64,000 nt of DNA, taken from assembly GCF_965638725.1 (NCBI RefSeq), contig NC_134950.1, positions 3,596,101 through 3,660,100 on the forward strand, in the 5' to 3' direction. This DNA is from Aptenodytes patagonicus (taxonomy: Eukaryota; Chordata; Aves; Sphenisciformes; Spheniscidae). The notes beneath the pieces are model-generated. The model made no database searches and was not told the DNA's origin. It saw only the letters and a list, made by a program, of their open reading frames with translations. Position numbers and translations under genes: made by a program. This document shows, in pieces, positions 25,531 to 34,500 of this stretch; position 1 is the first letter of the stretch; each line of letters opens with the position of its first letter.

Positions 25531-25550
25531 CATTTCAGTAAGAGTTGGTG

Positions 25551-26689
25551 GCTCGCGTTCCTGTGTCGTTTGTAGGGAACGCAAGTAGAGGCACGCGTCC
25601 TTTCTGTGATGCACCACCTGCAGGGCCGGCAGCGATGCAGGCTCCCTGCTCCAGGCCGAACACTGCTGCTGCTTCTCCTTGTCCCTACGCTGTACAAGGC
25701 AAATAATATTCACTTATTTCCCAAGGCTTAATTAATATTTCTAAAAAGGCTACTACCAAACATCAGCTGACACAAAAAAAAGTGTTACAGTTGGCAAACA
25801 CTTGATAAACTCACCTGACGCTTGCAGGGTTCAGGTGTAACAAAGGAGGGAGCACAGATGAAGGCGCAAACCAGTGACGCCTGGGAGGGGTGTATGTCCC
25901 TGACTACAGGCTCTACTCTGTCGCATTCCCAGGAGGGGACAAGGGGTGGTGGCTGTCACCTGCTAAGCCAGCAAAATCCGTCATCCCTCATGCCATCACC
26001 GAGAGCGCTACCAGGGCTGAGGGGCTGTATGTAGGGTCTTCCCTTCAAGTGGGTAGCAGGCGGCTCTGGCTCTTGCCATCGCAGCAGGGAGGGTCTCGTC
26101 CCTCCTTTGCCAGCACATCGGGCTTTTCCCGCTCCTCTGCCTTACCGTGGTGTGGGATCCCTCTGCATGGGAGGGTCTGGGAGTGTTTCAGGAGGAAATA
26201 AGCATAACCATAAGCAGCTTCCAAAGACACCAGTTCACATCCAAACTGATTAACCACTTGGGCCATTGTGAGTGACAAGTAGAGGGGAAAGCCGGAGGGA
26301 CCTCTGTATCACATTACAAATACCAGCTGACAGGGTTAAACTTGCAGTGTGAGGAACTTGGTTGTCCTGCTTTGCTTTCCAGCAGTTTACTTGGTGGGTT
26401 TGATCTGTGGCTTCTCCTGAAGGCACTTCTTCAGAAGCAGTATCAGCAGCTCAGAGAAGTCGATGCCCACACAGCCTTTGGTTCATTTTTGACTAAACGC
26501 AGCTCAGCTGCGCTCTTTTCTCACTCGACCTGAAGTTAAGGAAGAGATGAAAACATAAAATGCAATAAATCTTGACTTTTGGCCTGGGCTATGAACTTGC
26601 TTTTCCACCAGCACCAAGGGGAAAGCATGGACCCTGCCTCGCTTGGGAAGGAGCTGCTCCAAATACCTACAGAAGATCCAGAGGAGGGC
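25551..26689. other. Intergenic, no gene seen
   Basis: Unique-looking sequence between the proposed SLC45A4 3' end and a small LTR. Open frames on both strands are short and overlap each other. I see no coding pattern or RNA gene. Confidence 0.6.
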
Positions 26690-26817
26690 TGTGCTGGTTT
26701 TGGCTGGGATAGAGTTAATTTTCTTCATAGTAGCTAGTAGAGGGCTACTATGAAGTATGGGGGAGTGAGCAAGTGGCTGTGTGGTACTTAGTTGCCGGCT
26801 GGGGTTAAACTATGACA
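26690..26817 (+). mobile_element. 128-bp deleted solo LTR with 5-bp TSD AGGGC
   Basis: It begins TGTGCTGG (26690) and ends TATGACA (26817) and is flanked by a perfect AGGGC at 26685-26689 and 26818-26822. The left 50 bp (GGGATAGAGTTAATT, then AGTAGCTAGTA) and the right 60 bp (GGGGGAGTGAGC... TTAGTTGCCG) match the two ends of the 544-bp LTR at 61413-61956 read on its minus strand. It is therefore the same LTR family with roughly 415 bp of interior missing, including the poly(A) region. The centre has an inverted repeat CATAGTAG ... CTACTATG. Confidence 0.9.
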
Positions 26818-28926
26818 AGGGCAAGAGCCTCCCCTCCTTGCCCCACTTCGCTCAGCAGAGCCCTGGGCGCTCATCCTCACTGTGGGGGACTCCACCTGGC
26901 AGAGCCCAAAGTGAAGTGGGGATCAAGTGGCAGGGACTGTCCTACATCCCTGTCCTCTCCTGGCACAATTAAAAGTGAAGAGGCCAAAGGGATGCGAAAG
27001 AAGCAAAGAAATAAACCCGAACCTCCCTGGGCTGGGTCTTGCAAGGCAAGACACTGAGCCCCTCTCTGTCCATGCGTCTCCTATCAGCCCTATCCCCTGT
27101 GCCAAGAGAGGGGGAGGATGGGGCAGCCCTCTTCATCCTTTCCAGTGCTGTGGCAGGATGAGGCCGGGGGAGAGCGGCAGGAAGCAGAAACCTCTCGGGT
27201 GGTATTGTTCCTGCGGGGTGATCCCCAGTGAGGAGGAGAGGCAAGAAAGTGCATTGCTCAGCTCAGGAGACCTGACTCATCCCCTGGCCCTGGGAGTGGG
27301 ATGCTGGGATCCCCAGCCAGGAACACTGGGTCCCACCTCAGGGTGGGAGCGGGGCATTGGGTCTGGGCTGGCCAGAGCTTGCCAAGGAAGGGGTGAGGAC
27401 AGAGGAGCTGCGTCACTCCCTGAGCTATTGTTCGACTTAAATGCAGCTGTTACAAAATAGCTCGCAGTGGCCTTGGAGGGGCTGGGAACAGCTCAGAGAG
27501 GAGCCTGCTCCAGCCCTGCCCCTGTTTTCCAGTCTGGACCGAGAGTGGAACAGCCAGCAAACCAGTATGTTTCCCCCAGCCCCAGTCTGCCCCAGTGAGG
27601 TCAGTCCCTGCATCCTTCAGGCTTTGCAGTAGCTGGGGTGGCATCTCTCCCATCCTGGGGGGGTGGGTGGCATATCGTCCCCATGTCCATCATCAGCCCT
27701 CAGCGCTGGAAGGGGAGGTAATGCCGCCTGCTGCCAAGAGCTATCGTTAGGTATTTACAGAGGAAAACCAATGGCTGCTTGTCACCACCTCTGCGTGGCT
27801 GCTGCTGCTGGATGCAGGCTCTGCTGAGCAGCCCCAACCCAGCTGTGCCCTGCAGGATCAGGCCCTATTGTGCACGCTGCGTGGTTGTCCCCACACAGGC
27901 ACCAGGCAGAGCTGAAACCTCATGCACTCCCAGACCCCCCACTACCGCCCACTCCCCAGCAGCGCCAGCCTTGCTGCATGACACACCCGTGAGCACAGAG
28001 CTCACTGGGGACATGGGATGTGCCTGTGGGGTGTCACCATCTTCCAGGCGGTGACACTACAGAAATACACACCCTCGAGTTGGGGTTCCATGCGGTGGGC
28101 AGCCCTTCCCACCCTGAAAAGGGGCAGGGGGCAGCCACCCACCAAGGAACCAGCCCCAGAGAGCCACAGCGATAAAAAGGGAGTTGCAGCAGGACATTGG
28201 CCCAAATCCTGGGGCCAAGGGTGGTGGGCAGCTGTCACTCCAGCTCCCGGCCCCAAGCAGGCAGCGTTTGCCTCCTTTTCTGGGCCTGGGAGGCTGCACT
28301 GGTGCCAAGTGGCATTTGTGCAGCATCCTCCCTGTCCTGACACCTGGCGTGGCACAAAGGCCACCCACCCGCTGCCAAGAGCGGGGGACCTGTGCCAAGG
28401 CACTGGGGTAAAGCACAATGGAAGGGGAAGCCAGACACCGGGGGGAATCCTGCAGCTTAAATCCTACCTCATCCTTGGCCCCCAAACAGCAGCTGACCCC
28501 ATTGCAGCTGGGACCCACATCAATGCCATGCAGTGAACAACAGCCCCCGCTATGGGGCGTGCTGCGTCCCTGGGCAGTCATGGGGAGTGGGCTGGGAACG
28601 TGGCAGCTGAAATGGGTACAGAAAGCAGAGGTAAGTAATTCATGGCAGAGGGGTGAGGATGGGTTTTTGTGTCATTCGCTCTAAAAGACTGACAGCGAAA
28701 GGCAGGATTCAGTCGGTGCTGCTGGAGAAAAGGGCCTAGTCCTACAAATAGACCCACAGCAGGCCATGAATGCAGGCTGGAAGGCAGAGGAAAGGGCTGT
28801 TTCCTACCTCACTGCATGGCCCCGTCAAGGAGATCACAGCCAGCACAAGACAGCCTGAATTTCCAAGTGGCTCTCGTCTCTGCAGATGGGTTATTTCTAG
28901 AAGCAAACACTGCCATCCCTTGGTTT
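26818..28926. other. GC-rich intergenic stretch, no gene assigned
   Basis: From about 27.0 to 28.7 kb the sequence is clearly richer in G+C than its surroundings. Open frames of 130-177 codons occur on both strands in the same place (for example 28018-28536 + and 28057-28581 -). They are proline/glycine/serine-rich and overlap, as expected of GC-rich DNA with few stop codons. No domain, repeat family or splice pattern is recognisable. An unannotated non-coding transcript cannot be excluded. Confidence 0.55.
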
Positions 28927-31440
28927 GAATCAGAGAATCATAGAGTATCTCAAGTTGGAAGGGACCCATAAGGATCATCAAGTCCAACTCCCTACTCCTT
29001 GCAGGACTGCCTAAAACTAAACCATGTGACTAAGAGCGTCGCCCGATGCTCCCTGAACTCTGACAGGCTTGGTGCCGTGACCGCTTCCCTGGGGAGCCTG
29101 TTCCAGTGACTGATCACCCTCTCGGTGAAGAACTTTTTCCTAATGTCCAGTCTGAACTTCCCCTGACGCAGCTTCATTCCATCTCTTCGTGTCCTATCAC
29201 TGGTCACCAGAGAGAGGAGATCAGCACCTCCCCCTCCGCTGCCCACCTTGAGGAAGCTGTAGACTGCGATGAGGTCACCCCTCAGCCTTCTCTTCTCCAA
29301 GCTGAACAGACCAAGTGACCTCAGCCGCTCCTCCTAAGTCTTGCCCTCGAGACCTTTCACCATCTTGGTCGCCCTCCTCTGGACACACTCTAGCAGTTTG
29401 ATGTCCTTCTTATATTGAGGTGCCAAAAACTGCACACAGTACTCAAGGTGGGGCCGCACCAGTGCCATGTAGCGTGGGACAATCACCTCCCTCGACCAGC
29501 TAGCTACGCTGTGCTTGATGCACCCCAGGACACGGTTGGCCCTTTTGGCTGCCAGGGCGCACTGTTGACTCATATTCAACTCACCATTAACCCAGACCCC
29601 CAGATCTCTTTCCACGGGGCTGCTCGCTGTAGTCCTCCCATGTCACCTGTCCTTGCTTTCAATGTCCATACACCTCCCTTTTCCACCTAAGTTCTAGAAG
29701 AAGATCCTTGCTCAGTCAAGCCGGCCTTCTGCCCCGCTTGCTTGACTTCCGACACTTTGGAATTGCCTGCTCCTGTACTCTCTAAGAGATGGCTCTTAAA
29801 AAGTGACCAGCATTCACGGACCCCAGTACCTTCAAAAGCAGATTCCCAGGAGACCTTACTAACTAGCTCCTTCAGCAGCCTGAAGGCTGCTCTCCCCATA
29901 TCCAGGGTTGAAGTTTTGCTGGCAGGTTTTTCTCCTGTCACCAGTGATTTGAAACTCATCTACTTTGTGGTCCCTGTGACCGAGACAGCCACCAATCACC
30001 ACTTCACCCACGAGTCCCTCTCTGTTTACAAACAACAAATCTAGGAGGGCACTTTTCCCAGTCGACTCCCTTAGTACCTGCACCAAGAAGTTATCTTCAA
30101 TGTGCTTCAGAAATTTCCTGGACCTGTGTCTGCTGTGTGATATTCCCAGTTGACGTCTGGGAAGTTAAAATCACCCATAAGGACAAGGGCAGTTGATCTA
30201 GAGATATCCCTTAATTCCTTGTAGAATAATTCATCGGTGTCGTCATCCTGGCTGGCTGGGAGGTCTCACACCTGGCTGAGTAGACTCCCACAACACCATC
30301 CCCTTTATTTGTTTTCCCTTCATCCTTACCCAGAGGCTCTCAACCATGTCGTCGCCAACTGCAAGCACCACACAATCCAACCCCTCCCTTACATACAGCG
30401 CCACCCCCCTGCCTCGCCTGCCATGCCTATCCCTCCTGAAGAGCCTAGAACCGTCCATCATGGCACGCCAGTCCCAGGACTCATCCCACCTGGTTTTGCT
30501 TATGCCAATGATGTCGTAGCTCTGGGACTGGGCCAAAGCTTCTAGCTCCTCTTGTTTATTCCTCATGCTGCACGCATTAGTACAGGGATATTTCAAATGT
30601 ACTCCAGTGTACTCAGCACATCGTGGAGCAGACTGAAGGACCTCGCTAGCACACCATCCCTCAAACCCCCAGGCTTATCTCTAGCGAGCCTGGTTTTATC
30701 CCTTTCCCCCTTCAAATCTAGTTTAAAGCTCTTTCCATGAGCCCTGCTAACTCCTGTGCAAAGATCCTTTTCCCCCTTTGAGACAGGGATACCCCCTCTG
30801 TTGCCAGCAGGCCTGGTGTCGTGTAGACCAACCCATGATCAAAAACCCCAAAATTCTGCTGGTGACACCAGTCACGGAGCCAGGTATTGATCTGCTGGGT
30901 CTTCCTGTTTCTTCCCTCATCATTCCCTGCAACTGGAAGGATAGAGGGGAACACTAGTTGTGCTCCTGATCCCTTAACCGGTCATCCCAAGGCCCTGAAG
31001 TCTCTCTTAATCACCCTTGGACTTCTTGTTGCAACTTCATCACTGCCTACCTGAAAAATCAATAATGGATAATAACCCGAGGGCTGTACCAGGATAGGAA
31101 GCTTTCTCTTCCCATCTTTAACCCAGGCCCCAGGGAGGCAGCAGACTTCCCTAAGAAGTGGGTCCGGTCGGCATATTGGGCCTTCTGTTCCCTGCAGAAG
31201 AGTCTCTTATGACAATGACCCGACTTTTTTTATGAAGCGGTTTTGATGCAGGGCATGGGCTGACTTAACCTCAGCGACACCTCCAAACTAGATGAACCAT
31301 CATCCTTGTTATTGTTCAGTTCCACTTGCAGAGCCTCGTACCTACTACACAAGGGCACCTGTGCAGGTGGGGGAGTCACAGAAGAGACGCGCCTGCTGCA
31401 CCAGGCAGGAACCTGTCACCATTGCCGCCTATCCCTTAAG
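28927..31440 (-). mobile_element. CR1 LINE, minus strand, RT core deleted
   Basis: Read on the minus strand from right to left it gives: the end of an ORF1 esterase domain (about 30954-30718, ending RIFAQELAGLMERALN), an AP-type endonuclease N-part (30596-30243, CSMRNKQEELEALAQ ... GVALYVREG), the endonuclease C-part (about 30086-29690), then an abrupt jump to the extreme C-terminal part of the reverse transcriptase (29615-29334, [20 protein letters not shown]). It ends in a CR1 3' UTR at 28927 (ACTCTATGATTCTCTGATTC on the minus strand). The catalytic RT core, about 1 kb, is missing at a junction near 29640-29700. Frames are interrupted throughout, so the copy is dead. Confidence 0.9.
29193..29605 (-). 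repeat. 413-bp CR1 segment, copy A of a near-identical pair
   Basis: This segment of the CR1 RT C-terminus recurs at 31664-32076 at a constant offset of 2471 bp with no indels and only about six differences by eye. Both copies share the same altered stop region (CCTCCTAAGTC on + strand). Confidence 0.92.
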
Positions 31441-32470
31441 TCACCACGTTCTGCCAGGTGGGGAGAGGACAGGGAATTCTCCACGTCATGTGCCGTGTCT
31501 GCCTGTTGGGCCTGTCCCAGGGAAGGTGGGACAGGTGCACCCAGGGAGAGGAACTCCTCCGCTTAGTGACAGAGCTCTGGGAGGAGGTGAGTAGGTTGAG
31601 GAGTATCGGGGGGGGGGGGGGGAGAGAGAGAGAGAGAGAGGAGATGCGCCTGCTGTGCCAGGTCCTATCGCTGGTCACCAGAGAGAGAAGATCAGCACCT
31701 CCCCCTCCGCTGCCCACCTTGAGGAAGCTGTAGACTGCGATGAGGTCACCCCTCAGCCTTCTCTTCTCCAAGCTGAACAGACCAAGTGACCTCAGCCGCT
31801 CCTCCTAAGTCTTGCCCTCGAGACCTTTCACCATCTTGGTCGCCCTCCTCTGGACACACTCTAGTAGTCTGATGTCCTTCTTATATTGAGGTGCCAAAAA
31901 CTGCACACAGTACTCAAGGTGGGGCCGCACCAGTGCCATGTAGCATGGGACAATCACCTCCCTCGACCAGCTAGCTACGCTGTGCTTGATGCACCCCAGG
32001 ACACGGTTGGCCCTTTTGGCTGCCAGGGCGCACTGTTGACTCATATTCAACTCACCATTAACCCAGACCCCCAGATATCTATCTCCCTCTCTCCCCCTCT
32101 CTCTCCCCCCCCCCCCCCCCCAATACTCCTCAACCTACTCACCTCCTCCCAGAGCTCTGTTACTAAGCGGAGGAGTTCCTCTCCCTGGGTGCACCTCCCA
32201 CAGGTGTGCTCACTGCTGCCGTCCGGTACTGGCGTAAACTCTGCGCAAACTGCCGTGCCACGCCCTTGCTGATGTGCCACGCCCTGTTTGCCCACCCTGT
32301 TGGCGTGGTTCCTGGTCACTAGCACTCCCTAAGGGCTTCTTTTTTAGGTGCGGGGGCTTGACCGCCGTTGCTTCTGGCTCCGCCCAGGTCTCCTCAGCCG
32401 CTGTGGCAGGGCGCTGCGGGCTGCCGGCGGGTCTCTCCGCGCCCCTGAGGTTCCCCCGGTTCGGGAAACC
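31441..32470. mobile_element. Rearranged CR1 block: inverted ORF1 arms around an RT fragment
   Basis: On the minus strand a CR1 5' end begins at about 32470, runs through the 5' UTR and the coiled-coil part of ORF1 to about 32085, then jumps within a GATA/AGAT microhomology to the RT C-terminal segment (32076-31664). To its left, 31534-31632 carries the same ORF1 coiled-coil segment (GCACCCAGGGAGAGGAACTC...) in the opposite, + orientation, ending in a G-run and a GA-run. The two arms, 31534-31632 and 32195-32085, are inverted repeats that differ at only a few positions over their first roughly 75 bp. This is a composite of at least two CR1 copies, not a single simple insertion. Confidence 0.8.
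31664..32076 (-). repeat. 413-bp CR1 segment, copy B of a near-identical pair
   Basis: Second copy of 29193-29605, in the same orientation and about 98-99% identical by eye. It is fused at 32076 to an ORF1 fragment and broken at 31664 before the 3' UTR. Confidence 0.92.
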
Positions 32471-32897
32471 GGGGAAAATCAACAGCAAAAAGAAGTTGAA
32501 CAAACATTAACGTTGAACTTCAGTTGGCTTCCAAGAAATGGGCAACACTTCAGAGAGGCAGAGGAGAAGGGGATGGTGGCACAGCTGGACTAGGGGAGGA
32601 CCGGGCCAGAGACTCACGTGGAGGCTGACTAAACCCAACAGCAGCTCAGCGTTAGGGTAAGAGAGGGATCGAGCGTGCTCAGATCGGTCACTTACTGCGT
32701 CTCTTCTCCTGCAGGGGACATCTTCGCCACCGAGGCGAAGGGCTCCGGAGCGGAGAGTCGCGCCGGAGGACCCTTCCTAAAGCGGCAAAACCGCGGCAAA
32801 AACCGCGAAGGCAAAAGCGCAGGGGGTGAGAGGGTGCCCCAGCCCCGCCCCCCTTCCCCCCGAGCCGGAGGAGGGAGCTCCTGACGAGCGGCAGCTC

Positions 32898-32913
32898 TGA
32901 CTCAGCGTGGGCG
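32898..32913 (+). promoter_or_regulatory. Overlapping AP-1/NF-E2-like and EGR1-like motifs, copy 1
   Basis: TGACTCAGC (32898-32906) overlaps GCGTGGGCG (32905-32913), which are textbook AP-1/NF-E2 and EGR1/Zif268 consensus strings. GGGCGGGG (Sp1-like) follows directly. They sit in the first 5' UTR unit of the CR1. Function is inferred from motif identity alone. Confidence 0.5.
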
Positions 32914-33122
32914 GGGACAGGAGGGACGGCGGCAGTTTAAAACCCAGTGTACCCACCATTTCAGCGAAGTCACTGAGGTGAAGGGCTCTGGAGCGGAGGG
33001 TCGCGCCGGGGGACCCTTCCTAAAGCGGCAAAACTCACGAAGGCAAAAGCGCAGGGAGCGAGAGGGAGCCCCAGCTCCCCCCGCCCGGGCCGGAGGAGGG
33101 AGCTCCTGACGAGCGGCAGCTC

Positions 33123-33138
33123 TGACTCAGCGTGGGCG
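33123..33138 (+). promoter_or_regulatory. Overlapping AP-1/NF-E2-like and EGR1-like motifs, copy 2
   Basis: The same overlapping pair as at 32898-32913, perfectly conserved in the second 5' UTR unit, 225 bp downstream and about 200 bp before the ORF1 start codon. Confidence 0.5.
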
Positions 33139-33336
33139 GGGACAGGAGGGACGGCGGCCAAACCCCCTCACATACAAGAGCAGCCCCCAGTGGAGCGCGA
33201 GCGACCCGGAGCGCGGCGCGGCAGTTGGCGCGGCAGCTCGCGCAGGGAAAGCGAGCGGGCGGGCAGGAAGTAGTCCCCCTCCTGGCTCTAGAGGCCAACT
33301 CAACTAGTAGTCGCCCTCCCAGAAGAGGACCCAGCT

Positions 33337-34423
33337 ATGGTTTCCACTCGGCCGAAAGCCATTGCCAGAAGGAATGTGGCGACCCAGACAGAGCCCTCAC
33401 ACAAGCATACAGCTGTCCAGGTCTCTGGCTGCAGGGAGTGCCTGAGCCTGTCACTTGTACTGGAGGGCAGCAGAGACAACACCTGTGTGCGGTGTGACCA
33501 GGTGGATGATCTGCTCGGCCTGGTGGCAGAGCTGAAGGAGGAAGTGGAAAGGTTAAGGAGTATCAGGGAGTGTGAGAGGCAGATAGATTGGTGGAGCCAC
33601 ACCCTACCATCCCTGAGGCAAAGGCAGCAGATGGAGGCTCCACAAGAAGCAGAGGATCCCCTGCCCTCTTGCCACCAGGCAGAAGGAGGAGACCTAAGTG
33701 ACAGGGGGGAATGGAAACAGGTCCCTGCTCAGGGTGCCAGACAAACCCCTGTCTGACCTCCCTCACCTTCCCAGTTGCCCTTACACAACAGATATGAGGC
33801 CCTGGAACTTGAGGACCAGGCAAATGAGGGTGTAGATGAAGGTCCATCCAGGGGATTGCCTAGGGTGAGGCAGTCAGCCCCACACATTATGACTGCCTCT
33901 GCTAAGAAAAAAAAGGAGGGTAATTGTTGTAGGCGATTCCCTTCTGAGCGGAACAGAGGGCCCAATATGCCGACTGGACCCATCCCACAGGGAAGTCTGC
34001 TGCCTCCCTGGGGCCCGGGTCAGAGACATTACTAGAAAGCTCCCTGGTCTGGTACAGCCTTCTGATTACTACCCGCTATTGGTTATACAGGCTGGCAGTG
34101 ATGAGGTTGCAGAGAGAAGTCCTGCAGTGATCAAAAGGGACTTCAGGGCACTGGTGCAATTGGTTGAAGGATCAGGAGCACAGGTAGTGTTTTCTTCAAT
34201 CCCTACAGTGGCAGGGAAGAATACTGAAAGGAGCAGGAAAACACACCTGACCAACATGCGGCTCAGGGGCTGGTGCCATTGGAGGAATTTTGGCTTTTTT
34301 GATCATGGGGAGGTTTACGTGGCTCCGGGCCTGCTAGCGACAGATGGAGTTCAGCTGTCTCACAGGGGGAAAAGGATTCTTGCTCATGAATTAGCGGGGC
34401 TCATTGAGAGGGCTTTAAACTAG
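33337..34423 (+). pseudogene. CR1 ORF1, decayed (zinc-finger, coiled coil, esterase)
   Basis: Start ATG at 33337 (MVSTRPKAIARRN). Residues about 33-53 hold two CxxC pairs (CREC ... CVRC), a PHD/zinc-finger-like module, followed by a heptad-like coiled coil (VDDLLGLVAELKEEVERL). An in-frame TGA at 33754-33756 interrupts it; the frame then resumes at 33775. An A-run near 33902-33915 shifts the frame. After the shift an SGNH-esterase block with GDS (about 33929) and the downstream block ending in DGVQLSHRGK are readable up to 34423. CR1 ORF1 esterase domains are established for this family; the position that normally carries the catalytic His of the last block reads Gln here, so even a repaired frame might be inactive. 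The protein would act in RNA binding/retrotransposition. Confidence 0.85.
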
Positions 34424-34500
34424 GTTCGAAGGGGGAAGGGGATAAAACCAGGCTCACTAGAGATGAGCCTAGGGGTGGCATGCCAATGCCAGGGGCGAAA

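Larger units (their letters stand above)
19312..25550 (+). other. SLC45A4: SLC45A4 3' UTR (proposed extent)
   Basis: This is a non-coding, AT-rich stretch without interspersed repeats between the stop codon and the distal AATAAA at 25525-25530. Earlier AATAAA hexamers at 20972-20977 and 24083-24088 could give shorter isoforms. The absence of recognisable transposons over 6 kb, in a window otherwise rich in them, supports a long conserved 3' UTR. The exact end is inferred, not seen. Confidence 0.6.
32735..33160 (+). repeat. Two-copy CR1 5' UTR (promoter-type) repeat
   Basis: Units starting near 32735 and 32978 share GAAGGGCTC-GGAGCGGAG, CTTCCTAAAGCGGCAAAA and a GAGGGAGCTCCTGACGAGCG block. The spacing between copies is 225-243 bp because of internal indels. 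Tandem 5' UTR units are a known way for LINEs to multiply promoter elements; here it is seen directly in the sequence, while the promoter role is inferred. Confidence 0.85.

Noticed and set aside
26927..28581. Overlapping open frames of 130-177 codons on both strands in the GC-rich intergenic stretch
   Set aside because: They overlap on opposite strands, are low in complexity (Pro/Gly/Ser/Gln-rich), show no domain and no splice context, and are expected from GC-rich DNA with few stop codons.
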